DNA from: Anaerolineaceae bacterium oral taxon 439
GTDB lineage: Bacteria > Chloroflexota > Anaerolineae > Anaerolineales > Anaerolineaceae
Assembly (NCBI GenBank): GCA_001717545.1
Contig: CP017039.1
Coordinates: 1,612,001-1,676,000 of the forward strand
Length of the DNA stretch: 64,000 nucleotides
Direction: 5' to 3'
Shown here: positions 44,544-53,286 of the stretch, one piece after another
Layout: every line of letters begins with the position of its first letter
How positions within the stretch are numbered: position 1 is the first letter of the stretch
Notes under the pieces: generated by a model
Told to the model about the DNA's origin: nothing
Database searches by the model: none
What the model saw: only the letters and a program-made list of their open reading frames with translations
Position numbers and translations under genes: made by a program

Positions 44544-45278
44544 TCAGCCATGCAGGATCAGGATGAATTCGGCTTTACGGTTCTGAACTTTGGCATGGAT
44601 CGAAGCGACGGTCCCGGTCAGGATTGTTTCATCCGGCTGCGTCAGGTTCATTGCCAGCGTCGCCAGACGGTTCTTTCCGAACGTCGCGCCGACGGCTTTC
44701 AGGATCGCGGCCATCCGGTACGGCGTATCCATCAGGATAACCGGAACCCGGAGAAGGTTCAGCCGTTTTAACTCGGCGTTTCGTTCCCGATCGGCGCGCG
44801 GGAGGAATCCGGCGAAGTAGAATTTCTTCAGCTGCGCCGGGGTAACCGAGAGCGCCGCCATGAGCGACGAAACGCCCGGGACCGGGACGACGCGGAAGCC
44901 GGCGTCGCTGATGACTTTAACGAGCTGGGCGCCCGGGTCGGAGAAAAGCGGCGTCCCGCAGTCGGAAACGAGCGCGAGACTGGCGCCGTTCGCGATTTTC
45001 AGCAGGCATTGATCGAGCTGCTCGCTTTCGTTATGCTCGTTGAGCGTCAGGATTTCTTTCGGCTCGATTCCCAGCTTTTTTAACAGCCGCATCCCATTGC
45101 GGAATTCTTCGCAGACGAGAACGTCGGCGTCGCGGATGACGTTTATCGCGCGCAGCGTAAAATCGTCGGGGTTCCCGATCGGGGTCGATACGACGTACAG
45201 CGCGGACGGGAGCCGGCGCGGGGCGGACGTTTTATCCGGTTCGAGCGGAGAAAGGCCAGAAAGTGTGTGATGAACCAT
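44544..45278 (-). CDS. rsmI: 16S rRNA 2'-O-ribose C1402 methyltransferase RsmI
   Basis: 244 aa, shorter than the usual 275-290 because the C-terminal extension is missing. The tetrapyrrole-methylase fold is clear: LYVVSTPIGNPDDFTLRAI, DADVLVCEEF, TLNEHNESEQ, LALVSDCGTPLFSDPGAQLV, VVPVPGVSSLMAALSV and FYFAGFLPR. RsmI methylates the ribose of C1402 in 16S rRNA using S-adenosylmethionine, tuning the decoding centre. It diverges from murJ across a 67-bp gap. The usual DT(R/H) motif after CE reads FRN here (VCEEFRNGMRLL). Confidence 0.88.
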   Translation of the reverse strand: MVHHTLSGLSPLEPDKTSAPRRLPSALYVVSTPIGNPDDFTLRAINVIRDADVLVCEEFRNGMRLLKKLGIEPKEILTLNEHNESEQLDQCLLKIANGASLALVSDCGTPLFSDPGAQLVKVISDAGFRVVPVPGVSSLMAALSVTPAQLKKFYFAGFLPRADRERNAELKRLNLLRVPVILMDTPYRMAAILKAVGATFGKNRLATLAMNLTQPDETILTGTVASIHAKVQNRKAEFILILHG

Positions 45279-45333
45279 GCGGCTATTTTATCATTTTTAT
45301 TGCCCGTTTCGAATTTCCCGCGTTGAGTTCGGA

Positions 45334-45345
45334 TAAAATTTGTGC
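45334..45345 (+). promoter_or_regulatory. -10 box 6 nt before the murJ start (likely leaderless)
   Basis: TAAAAT (45334-45339) is separated from the ATG at 45346 by only 6 nt, and no Shine-Dalgarno sequence is present. The -35 region is weak. Confidence 0.45.
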
Positions 45346-46992
45346 ATGAAGCTTTCATCCCTCTCGAAAACGTCCCTGCTGCTGGTGGTCTGCTTTGCGG
45401 CGGATAAGGTGCTGGCGATCCTGCGGCAGCTGATCATCGCGCGGCAGTTTGGCCTGTCGGACGAGCTTGACATCTTCAATATCGCGAATAACCTGCCGGA
45501 TATGCTGTTTATATTGATCAGTGGCGGAGCGATGGCGATGGTCGTGATTCCCGTTCTGACTGACGTGATTGAAAAGAAGACGATCGCGGACAGCTGGCGC
45601 GTTTTTTCGACGATTCTGAACCTGACGTTCGCCGTGTCGTTCGTCCTGGCGGCGCTGATTTGGATTTTCGCCGAACCGATCGTGACTTCGGAATTCGGGA
45701 TCGCGCCCGGGTTTGGGCCAGAGTCGCGAACGAGCGTCATCCGCTTGATGCGGCTGAACCTGATTTCGACGCTGATTTTTTCGGTGAGCGGGCTGTTCAT
45801 GGGCGCGCTTCAGGCGAACCGCCGCTTTCTTCTTCCGGCGATCGCGCCGCTTTTCTATAACATCGGTCAGATTTTCGGTGCGGTTGTCCTCGCCCCTGAA
45901 ACCGGGCTTTCGATGGGGAGCGTCTCGCTTCCGGCGCTCGGGCTGGGGATCGTCGGGCTGGCTTACGGGGTGATTATCGGCGCTGCGATGTATTTTCTGA
46001 TCCAGCTGCCGGGGCTGCTGCGCCTGGGGTTCCGCTGGTCGCCGCGTTTCGAGCTGAGCGATGAAAACGTCCGGCGCATGCTCCGGATTCTCGTTCCGCG
46101 CGTCCTGACGGTTTTCTTCGTTCAGCTGATCTTCATCTTTCGCGATAACTTCGCTTCCCGGCTCCAACCGGGCGCGGTCTCGGCGCTTTCGTATAGTTAC
46201 ATGTTCCAGCAGCTGCCGGAGACGCTGGTCGGGACGGCTTTGGGAACCGCGCTGCTCCCGTCGCTGTCCTTATTTATCACGGAACGGGACGCTGAGCGAT
46301 TCGCGGCTGCGTTTTCGAAGACGGTCCGGCTCATTATTGCGCTGACGTTCGGGATCGCCGTGATCATGAGCGTCGGGCTGGCTCCGATCGTCGCGTTCGC
46401 GCTGAAATCAGACGGGGAGACGACCGGGATGTTCATGCGGACGCTGGCGGGCTTTCTGGCTGGACTGACGGGGCACTGCCTTCTTGAGGTCGCGAACCGT
46501 TCGTTCTACGCGCAGCAGGACGCGGCGTCGCCGTTTTTCGCGACCGTCCTGAATTTCGGACTGTTTATCGGCTTTGGCTGTCTTCTTTCGCGGACGATCG
46601 GCGTCGCGGGGATCAGTTTTTCCGATTCACTGTCGTTTACGGTTCAGGCGCTTGTCCTGATTATCTGGCTCCGTGTCGATCCGTCCGAGCGGAGCCGCCG
46701 TCTTGCGCGGCTGAATCCATTCCGGTTCCTGAATCGCGGCGCCGACGGCCCCGGATCGGTTTCGGTTCGCGTTGAACGGTCGGGAGAGACGATCCTCCGT
46801 TCGGGGCTGGGAGCGCTCTTCGCCGGGGCGCTTCTCTGGGTTTTTCTCGCGCATGGCGGGATGGTTCTTTCAAGTCTGAATTTGGGCGGCGACATGCTAA
46901 ATCTGGTAAAATCGGTTTTGGGAATGACGGGCGCGCTCGTCGTTTATGCGCTCTTTATCCTTCCCGAATTGAGATTTTTGAAGACACTGTAA
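45346..46992 (+). CDS. murJ: Lipid II flippase MurJ (MviN)
   Basis: 548 aa with about 14 membrane helices. Typical MurJ features: KTSLLLVVCFAADKVLAILRQ, LIIARQFGLSDELDIFNIANNLPD, LISGGAMAMVVIPVLT, SALSYSYMFQQLPETLVGTALG, TALLPSLS, GLTGHCLLEVANRSFYAQQDAA. MurJ moves lipid II across the membrane for peptidoglycan synthesis. A hydrophilic insert of about 50 residues (SRRLARLNPFRFLNRGADGP) sits before the last helices. The ATG at 45346 is favoured over a TTG at 45340. It may be co-transcribed with the following gene. Confidence 0.9.
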   Translation: MKLSSLSKTSLLLVVCFAADKVLAILRQLIIARQFGLSDELDIFNIANNLPDMLFILISGGAMAMVVIPVLTDVIEKKTIADSWRVFSTILNLTFAVSFVLAALIWIFAEPIVTSEFGIAPGFGPESRTSVIRLMRLNLISTLIFSVSGLFMGALQANRRFLLPAIAPLFYNIGQIFGAVVLAPETGLSMGSVSLPALGLGIVGLAYGVIIGAAMYFLIQLPGLLRLGFRWSPRFELSDENVRRMLRILVPRVLTVFFVQLIFIFRDNFASRLQPGAVSALSYSYMFQQLPETLVGTALGTALLPSLSLFITERDAERFAAAFSKTVRLIIALTFGIAVIMSVGLAPIVAFALKSDGETTGMFMRTLAGFLAGLTGHCLLEVANRSFYAQQDAASPFFATVLNFGLFIGFGCLLSRTIGVAGISFSDSLSFTVQALVLIIWLRVDPSERSRRLARLNPFRFLNRGADGPGSVSVRVERSGETILRSGLGALFAGALLWVFLAHGGMVLSSLNLGGDMLNLVKSVLGMTGALVVYALFILPELRFLKTL

Positions 46993-47045
46993 TGAATTTC
47001 GAGGCGCGATCCTTGAAAAACGGATAGAAAGACAGGACGAAAACG

Positions 47046-48419
47046 ATGAATGAAAATCAATCGAATCAGCTTCCAAACGCAGGGATGACGCCGAATCCGG
47101 GCCAACCCTATCCTCAGGGAACGAATCCCGGACAGGGATATTATCCAGGCGCGCAGCCGCCCTATCCGCAGCCGCAAGGCGGCGCCGTCCGCCCAGGCTA
47201 TCCTCCTCAGGGCGCCCCCAATTATCGGGCTCCGCAAAGCGGGCAGAATCCGCCTTCTCCCCGACCGCAGCCGGGCGCGGTTCCGCCGCAGCCTCATCCG
47301 GGCGTTAAGGCGCCGGGCGCGCGGCAGCAGAAAGCGCCGAAACCGAAGAAGCCGCGCGGCGACGCGTTTGGACGATGGGTCTTGTTGGGTATTTTAATTT
47401 TCCTGCTCCTGATCTCCGGCGGAGCGGTTCTCGGCTATAACACGGCGATCAGCGCGCGTCAGGCGGAGGAAAACAGGCAGAAAATTCAAGCTGCGTCGCA
47501 GCAGTATCAATTAGCGCTTCAGGATATTGCGAACGAGAAGTACGAAAACGCCAGCAAGCGTCTGGAATGGGTCATCGGCGTCGATCCGAATTACCCCGGA
47601 GCGAGCGAGAAATTCATGGAGGTGCAGGTCGCGCTCTTCCCGAAGGCGACGCCTACGCCGATGATGACGTTTACGCCTGAGCCGACGGCGACGCCGGATC
47701 TCCGCGGCGAAGCCGACATGCTCAATTCGGCCCGTTCGCTGATGGCCGCGAAGGACTGGAAGGGGGCGATCGATTCGCTGAACGCGCTTCGCGATAAGAA
47801 TCTGGAATTCGAATCGCTGACGGTCGACGGAATGTATTATATTTCGTTGCGCTACCTCGGGATCCAGGAGATCGGCGACGGGTACCTCGAACCGGGGATT
47901 TATAAGATTACGCTGGCGGAGGCGTTTGGTCCGATCGATTTCGAGGCGAATAATTCGCGGCTGGCGGCGCGGAGCTATCTTGCCGGCGCGGGCTTCTGGG
48001 AAATCAACTGGGAAAAGGCGCTGAATTATTACTCAAACGCGTATCAGTCGAACCCTTACATGTACGATCGGAGTTCGGGAAAAACGGCGCAGCAGCGCTA
48101 CGTCGAAGCGTCCTATCGCTACGCGGACCAGATTATTGAGACGAACGAGAGCGGTTCGGACGCGTACTGCTCGGCGCGGGACTATTACGTTCAGAGCCTT
48201 TCTATTTCGCTGGATGACGCGGTCGCGGCGACGGCTACCGCGGTTCAGCTGGCCTGCGAACCGCCGACGGCGATTCCGGACGTTCCGTCCGCTCCTCCGG
48301 AAATGATCGAGACGCCGACGCTTCTCGGAGAAGCTCCGGCCGAAGTTCCGACGGAAGAACCGATCATTCCGCCTGCGCCGGAGGTTCCGACGGCTGAAGC
48401 CGCGCCGATCGCGCCGTAA
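47046..48419 (+). CDS. Membrane protein with Pro-rich head and TPR-like extracellular domain
   Basis: 457 aa. Residues 1-110 are rich in Pro, Gln, Gly and Tyr (GQGYYPGAQPPYPQPQG) and probably cytoplasmic; one membrane helix spans about 115-138 (WVLLGILIFLLLISGGAVLG). The outside part starts with TPR-like helices (QAASQQYQLALQDIANEKYENASKRLEWVIGV), has a Thr/Pro linker (ATPTPMMTFTPEPTATP), a second helical repeat region and a Pro/Glu/Ala tail. The same head-helix-tail plan occurs in the FHA protein at 3234-4844 and the PBP. No enzymatic domain was seen; a scaffold role is inferred. Confidence 0.78.
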   Translation: MNENQSNQLPNAGMTPNPGQPYPQGTNPGQGYYPGAQPPYPQPQGGAVRPGYPPQGAPNYRAPQSGQNPPSPRPQPGAVPPQPHPGVKAPGARQQKAPKPKKPRGDAFGRWVLLGILIFLLLISGGAVLGYNTAISARQAEENRQKIQAASQQYQLALQDIANEKYENASKRLEWVIGVDPNYPGASEKFMEVQVALFPKATPTPMMTFTPEPTATPDLRGEADMLNSARSLMAAKDWKGAIDSLNALRDKNLEFESLTVDGMYYISLRYLGIQEIGDGYLEPGIYKITLAEAFGPIDFEANNSRLAARSYLAGAGFWEINWEKALNYYSNAYQSNPYMYDRSSGKTAQQRYVEASYRYADQIIETNESGSDAYCSARDYYVQSLSISLDDAVAATATAVQLACEPPTAIPDVPSAPPEMIETPTLLGEAPAEVPTEEPIIPPAPEVPTAEAAPIAP

Positions 48420-48504
48420 ACGGAAGGTGGCGGGGGGTAAGCCAATCCGGGTTATTCTTTCTTTGGAGTGGTGAACCCAGCGTTAATATTTTGCGCATGA
48501 AAAT

Positions 48505-48557
48505 CGGCGCGGAAGCGCTTGCGGCCTGGATTGGCCAACGGCTTCCGCGCTGTTTTT
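48505..48557. terminator. Terminator between convergent genes
   Basis: GCGCGGAAGC (48507-48516) and GCTTCCGCGC (48541-48550) form a stem, with an inner GGCC/GGCC pair, and TTTTT follows at 48552-48556. Confidence 0.78.
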
Positions 48558-48631
48558 GCGTATATGCTGCGAAGGCGGGCCCGACTGCGCCACGATTTAT
48601 ATCGGGATCGGGCCCGGAAGGCCGTCGCGGG

Positions 48632-49930
48632 TCAGGCGATTTTTCCGCTCAGGTCGTAATCCAGCGCGCTGTGGACCCTGACCGGGACGATATCCCCGAT
48701 TTCGGCGACGCCTTCGGCGAAGACGAAGCCGTCGATCTCCGGCGCGTCGCGATATGAACGCCCCACGTACATGCCGCGCTCCTTCCCCTCGATCAGGGCG
48801 TCGATCGTCTTTCCGACGAACGCACGGTTGATCTTGCGGCTGATTTTCTGCTGAACGGACATGAGCTGATCCGCGCGCGCCTGTTTGACGTCCGCAGGGA
48901 CATCGTCGGGAAGCGCGGCGCTCGGCGTTCCCGCTTCCTGATAATACGGGAAAACGCCGACGCGGTCGAATTGCATTTCTTCGATAAAATCGAGAAGCGT
49001 TTTGAACGAGGCGTCGGTCTCGCCCGGGAAGCCGGTAATAAACGTTGAGCGGATCGCGATCCCCGGGACGCGCGTCCGCAGCTTTTCAACCGTCCGCCGG
49101 ACCCACTCGACGTCGTCGGGCCGGTTCATCGCTTTCAGTATTCTGGGGTCGGCATGCTGGAGCGGGATATCCAGGTATGGGAGCAGGCGTTCGTTTTCCG
49201 CCATTAAATCGATCAGGCGGTCGGACACGATCCCCGGAAAGGCGTAAAGAATTCGGATCCAGGAAACGGCGGGCGCGGCGGCGCTGATTCTTTCGATCAG
49301 GCCCGGAAGCGCGTCGCTTTCGCCGCGGTCGCGTCCGTACGCGGTCGAATCCTGCGCGATGAGGATGATTTCACGGGTCCCGGCTTTTTCGAGTTCCCGC
49401 GCGTCGCGGCAGATTTCAGCGACGGACCGGCTCTGCCATTTTCCTTTGATTAATGGAATCGCGCAGAACGCGCAGTTCCGCGAACAGCCGTCGGCAATTT
49501 TCAGGTAAGCGGAGGGACCCTGCGGCGCGACGGCGGCTTCCGGGATATCCCCCGGCGTTTTTTTCAGCGTCAGGCTCCGATCGAGCGATCCGACCAGCGT
49601 CAGGATATTCCGGAGCGAACGCGTCCCGAGGATCCCGTCGACGCCGGGGCAGCGTACCCGGATTTCGTCGCTGAATTTCTCCGCCATGCAGCCGACCGCG
49701 AGGAGGAACTGGCCCCGTTTCCGGATCCCGTCGAGCTCGTTCAGCGATTTGACCGCCTCGTCGCGCGCGGGCTTAATAAAGCCACAGGTGTTGACGATCA
49801 GGAACTGCGCTTTTTGGGGGTTGACTTCGAATTGAAAGCCTGCCCGGATCAGGATTTGGGCCATGACGTTCGAGTCGACGGTATTTTTTGCGCAGCCTAA
49901 AGAGTAGAGATAGAAGGTTTTCTTTTGCAT
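48632..49930 (-). CDS. rimO: Ribosomal protein S12 methylthiotransferase RimO
   Basis: 432 aa radical-SAM enzyme. N-terminal UPF0004 domain with its cluster cysteines in YLYSLGCAKNTVDSNVM, LIVNTCGFIKPARDEAV and AVGCMAEKF; the radical-SAM motif CSRNCAFCAIPLIKG (CxxxCxxC); and a C-terminal TRAM domain with IDALIEGKERGMYVGRSYRD. RimO adds a methylthio group to an aspartate of ribosomal protein S12. The PVI-type stretch is replaced by AIPLIKG, as in RimO and not in MiaB (which has C-x-x-C and VPYTRG), which supports the assignment. A CCGGAGAC ribosome site precedes the ATG. It is 31 nt downstream of the RodZ-like gene. Confidence 0.93.
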   Translation of the reverse strand: MQKKTFYLYSLGCAKNTVDSNVMAQILIRAGFQFEVNPQKAQFLIVNTCGFIKPARDEAVKSLNELDGIRKRGQFLLAVGCMAEKFSDEIRVRCPGVDGILGTRSLRNILTLVGSLDRSLTLKKTPGDIPEAAVAPQGPSAYLKIADGCSRNCAFCAIPLIKGKWQSRSVAEICRDARELEKAGTREIILIAQDSTAYGRDRGESDALPGLIERISAAAPAVSWIRILYAFPGIVSDRLIDLMAENERLLPYLDIPLQHADPRILKAMNRPDDVEWVRRTVEKLRTRVPGIAIRSTFITGFPGETDASFKTLLDFIEEMQFDRVGVFPYYQEAGTPSAALPDDVPADVKQARADQLMSVQQKISRKINRAFVGKTIDALIEGKERGMYVGRSYRDAPEIDGFVFAEGVAEIGDIVPVRVHSALDYDLSGKIA

Positions 49931-49961
49931 AGTCTCCGGAATTTCCTGTGGTTAAGAGGAG

Positions 49962-51359
49962 CTAAGGTATATACGGCGTAATCGTCGCGGTGGGCGTCGA
50001 GGCGTTGGACGGGGCAGTGGCCGTCGGTTCGATCGTCGCGGTCGGCGTCGGCGAAAGCGCGGGCGTCGACGTTTGGATATAGCCTTCGGAAAAAGCGATC
50101 TTCTTGACTTCGGCGTATCCGCCGAGCGAGCCTAAATTCCGATTGTTATACTGGATCCGGAGCGCGGAAGCGTTTCCGGTTTCGACTTCGACGACCTGGT
50201 TCCCACTGAACGAGTAGGTCATGGCCGGTTCAGTCCGTCCGACGAAGACGACGGTTCCGTCGGACGTTACTTTCAGGAACGCGCGCTGGTTGCTCTCGAT
50301 CAGGATTTGGATCGCGCCGTCAAGCGGGGCGAGCGTCGGCGTATCCGTAAGAAGCGGCTCGACGTCTTCGGCTCCGTCCAGATCGCTGACGCCGACGAAC
50401 GATTCCGGTTCGGGCAGGTTCTCGTCGATCAGCGCGCCCGAATTCAACGCTTCAGCAGTCGGGATCGCGGTCGGAGGAGGCGGCGTCGCGGTCGCGGCGA
50501 CGATCCCGGTCTGCGCCAGCTGAACGTACGCCTGGACCTCGGTCTCTTTCAGCGCTTCTTTCTCGCGGTAAGCCGGGATCGTGATCAGGCTGTAAATCGC
50601 GAGGAAAAAGACGGCGAGGATAACGGTCGCCCCGATAAAGAGGTCCGGGGTAAAAAAGCGCGAGAGTCTCCCGGCTTTCCGGACCTGAGGCGTTTTTTTG
50701 ACGTTCTTTGTGGGAAAAATCCGGGCGGCGGACTGGAGCTGGAGCGCGTTAGCGAACTGGATCATGACGGCTTCGGTATCCAGGTTCAGGAAATTCGCGT
50801 AGCTATTCAAGATGCCGCGCGCCTGAACCGAAGATTCAAGTTCGCTGAATTTCCCCTCTTCGAGACGTTCGAGGTAATCGGCGCGAACGTTGGTATAGGC
50901 TTCGGCGTCTTCCCGCGTCAGCCCGAGCAGCTCACGCCGTTCCCGCAGCTGTTCGCCGATCTGATCGTAGATCGATTGCGCGGGCGAGACCGGCTCGGCG
51001 GACGGAACGGGACGCTGACTTTCGTCTGGTTTTTTCCTGAGCTTCTTCCAGATCGCGCCGGGCCGCTTTGGTGCGTTTGGGGAGGAGCCCGGCGCGTCTT
51101 CGCTTCCCGTGGACGGCGTTTCGTTCGGAAGCGGCGAATCCCAGATCGCGAGGACGCTTTCCGGATCGAGTTTCAGGTAATGCGCGAACATGCGGACGAA
51201 TCCCCGCCCCTGAACCGGAGAGGGCAGGATTTCCGATCGCCCGTTTTCGATCGCCTGAAGGTAGGTGACGCGGATATGCAGGTCGCTTGAAACCTTTTCC
51301 AAACGGATTCCCTGCCGTTCGCGCGCGTCACGGATCATTTTCCCCGCGTCTTTAAACAT
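49962..51359 (-). CDS. RodZ-like membrane protein with two N-terminal HTH domains
   Basis: 465 aa. Two related HTH_25 domains: residues about 7-66 (MIRDARERQGIRLEKVSSDL, TYLQAIENGRSEILPSPVQG) and about 130-200 (QLRERRELLGLTREDAEAY, DYLERLEEGKFSELESSVQA). One membrane helix (about 240-262), a low-complexity segment, a DUF4115 domain (VEVETGNASALRIQYNNRNLG) and a Thr/Pro tail follow. RodZ links MreB filaments to the membrane and normally has one HTH. TATAAT on the minus strand (51372-51367) is only 7 nt from the ATG at 51359, again suggesting a leaderless message. rimO follows on the same strand. Confidence 0.82.
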   Translation of the reverse strand: MFKDAGKMIRDARERQGIRLEKVSSDLHIRVTYLQAIENGRSEILPSPVQGRGFVRMFAHYLKLDPESVLAIWDSPLPNETPSTGSEDAPGSSPNAPKRPGAIWKKLRKKPDESQRPVPSAEPVSPAQSIYDQIGEQLRERRELLGLTREDAEAYTNVRADYLERLEEGKFSELESSVQARGILNSYANFLNLDTEAVMIQFANALQLQSAARIFPTKNVKKTPQVRKAGRLSRFFTPDLFIGATVILAVFFLAIYSLITIPAYREKEALKETEVQAYVQLAQTGIVAATATPPPPTAIPTAEALNSGALIDENLPEPESFVGVSDLDGAEDVEPLLTDTPTLAPLDGAIQILIESNQRAFLKVTSDGTVVFVGRTEPAMTYSFSGNQVVEVETGNASALRIQYNNRNLGSLGGYAEVKKIAFSEGYIQTSTPALSPTPTATIEPTATAPSNASTPTATITPYIP

Positions 51360-51372
51360 ATACAAAATTATA
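51360..51372 (-). promoter_or_regulatory. -10 box 7 nt before the RodZ-like start (likely leaderless)
   Basis: On the minus strand TATAAT occupies 51372-51367 and the ATG begins at 51359, leaving 7 nt and no Shine-Dalgarno sequence. Confidence 0.45.
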
Positions 51373-51498
51373 AAAGGTCAGCGCGAAAAAAGGCGGCTGC
51401 GGCTCGCGATTCAGGGACGGCGCTTAAAAACGACGAGCGCCGTTACGACGCCCGCGTTTGCCTGTAAATTGGATTTGATTCCGGAGGGGTTCGGTTCG

Positions 51499-52035
51499 TT
51501 ATTCGGCGTTTCCGGCGGCTTCGGATTCGATTTCCGTTTCCGCTTCGGCTTCCGGCGTTTCCTCTTCGAGCTCCTGGAAAACGACTTTTTCGCCTTCGCG
51601 ATGGATCAGGACGCGAACGGTCGGCGTGATATCCGCGGTCAGCCGGACGACGACCGTATGCTCTCCGAGCGTTCGGATCGGGGCGACTTCGAGGCTATGG
51701 CGATTGATATCGCAGGAAGCGAGGCGGTTGATTTCGTCGACGATCATTTGCGACGTGATCGAGCCGTAAAGCTTCCCGGTCTCACCGGCTTTCATCGGGA
51801 ACGCGATCCGCAGGCCCTGGATCCGGTCGGACAGCGTCTGCATTTCGCCTTTGAGCTGTTCCCGGAGGACGTTCGCGTTCGCGCGGATCGTTTCCGCCTG
51901 ATTGACGGCGGACGGCGTAGCGAGCGTTGCGTAGCCTTGCGGGATAAGGAAGTTGCGCGCGTATCCGTCGGCAACTTTTTTGATGTCGCCGGCATGACCC
52001 AGCTTATAGACATCTTTCAACAATAAAATTTTCAT
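51499..52035 (-). CDS. rplI: Ribosomal protein L9
   Basis: 178 aa; most bacterial L9 proteins are about 148, the extra length being a Glu-rich C-terminal tail (EEETPEAEAETEIESEAAGN). The N-terminal domain is highly typical: MKILLLKDVYKLGHAGDIKK, VADGYARNFLIPQGYATLAT. A long connecting helix and a C-terminal domain (KLYGSITSQMIVDEINRL, HTVVVRLTADITPTVRVLI) follow. L9 binds 23S rRNA at the base of the L1 stalk. It stands alone here, not with rpsF, ssb or rpsR as in many bacteria. The acidic tail is unusual. Confidence 0.94.
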   Translation of the reverse strand: MKILLLKDVYKLGHAGDIKKVADGYARNFLIPQGYATLATPSAVNQAETIRANANVLREQLKGEMQTLSDRIQGLRIAFPMKAGETGKLYGSITSQMIVDEINRLASCDINRHSLEVAPIRTLGEHTVVVRLTADITPTVRVLIHREGEKVVFQELEEETPEAEAETEIESEAAGNAE

Positions 52036-52300
52036 ACGTTCAAGCCCTTTCGGTTAAATAAATCAATACTGGCGAAGGGTACAACGCCAATATATAATTC
52101 TATCAAAAATTCGATTCTCAGGGCGATTTCCGGGTTCAGTCCGTTATTCGGGCTGGGCTTCGGATCGGTGGACATAATTATAATTTATATTGGTTTGGCA
52201 GAAGGGATCCGGTGATTCTTAGATAAGTTTATGATAGCTGTTCGAAAGATCGGACGGGATCTGATATAAAAAGCGCATAGGCATGCGAAGGAGCGGAAAG

Positions 52301-53083
52301 ATGAGAGAAGATCAAGCGAACGGACGCAGGGGGATGGAGATGGAGGTAAAAAAGCTATTGCAGGCTGCACGGCAGCAAACGACAGGGCTGAAACGAAAGA
52401 AGGTGTGGCTGTTTGGCGCGCTTGCGGCGATCGTGAGAATCACGGCGGCGGGGATGGCGCAGGCCGAAATCCGGGATTCTTACGTGGACGTACAGGTGGG
52501 GGACATTATTGAGTTCGGGTCGTACGAGCAGGACAACGATTCTTCGAATGGATCCGAACCGATTAAGTGGCGGGTACTGGAGGTGAGCGACGGGAGCGCG
52601 CTGGTGGTCAGCGAGTATGCGCTGGACGTGAAGGTTTATAATGAGGCATATGAATCGGTAACGTGGGAAACGTGTAAGCTGCGGGCGTGGCTGAACGAAG
52701 AATTTTACGATACGGCGTTTGGGATGGAGGAAAAGGCGCTGATCGCGATGACAAAGGTTGGGAACGAGGATCATCCGATGTATGGGACGAACGGTGGGAA
52801 AGATACGGAGGATTGGGTTTTCCTGCTGAGTATCGGGGAGGCGGAGAGGTATTTTGAAGACGACGAGGATCGGAGGACTTTTCCGACGGAGTATGCGATT
52901 GCGCGGGATGCGTATGTGTATAGCGACTTGGGAACCGTGTGGTGGTGGCTTCGTTCGCCGGGTTATCATGGCAGGAGCGCTGCGGAAGTTAGCTCGTTCG
53001 GCGCGCTCATCTATAATGGCGCCAGTGTCTATAACTATAAGGACGGCGTCCGTCCCGCTTTAAGAATCGAAATCGTGCCTTAG
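52301..53083 (+). CDS. DUF6273 protein (exported, C-type-lectin-like end)
   Basis: 260 aa from the ATG at 52301, which has AAGGAG at 52288-52293; an ATG at 52283 precedes that site. A basic N-terminus and one hydrophobic segment (VWLFGALAAIVRITAAGMAQA) suggest export or anchoring. The rest fits DUF6273: IIEFGSYEQDNDSSNGSEPI, KWRVLEVSDGSALVVSEYAL, WETCKLRAWLNEEFYDTAFG, WWWLRSPGYHGRSAAEVSS, and NYKDGVRPALRIEIV. The end resembles formylglycine-generating/C-type-lectin-like folds. Function unknown. It is monocistronic upstream of the ATP synthase genes. Confidence 0.8.
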   Translation: MREDQANGRRGMEMEVKKLLQAARQQTTGLKRKKVWLFGALAAIVRITAAGMAQAEIRDSYVDVQVGDIIEFGSYEQDNDSSNGSEPIKWRVLEVSDGSALVVSEYALDVKVYNEAYESVTWETCKLRAWLNEEFYDTAFGMEEKALIAMTKVGNEDHPMYGTNGGKDTEDWVFLLSIGEAERYFEDDEDRRTFPTEYAIARDAYVYSDLGTVWWWLRSPGYHGRSAAEVSSFGALIYNGASVYNYKDGVRPALRIEIVP

Positions 53084-53247
53084 CCGATCTGCACCGTGGA
53101 AGGACGAATGGTTTGCAGATAAAAAAATAAATCTAATTGCTTTGCGCGGGCATCTGCCCTCCGGCCTCTTCACATCCGGAACGGGCCCTCCCCGCCCGCC
53201 TCATCACCGTTTTTGGCTCGCCTATGGAAAAAAACGTCGGATAATCC

Positions 53248-53253
53248 TATAAT
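53248..53253 (+). promoter_or_regulatory. Probable -10 box of the atpAGDC operon
   Basis: TATAAT at 53248-53253 lies 33 nt before the atpA start; no good -35 box at standard distance was seen. Confidence 0.45.
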
Positions 53254-53286
53254 AATGAGGAAATTGCGCTTGCGCTGATAGGATGG

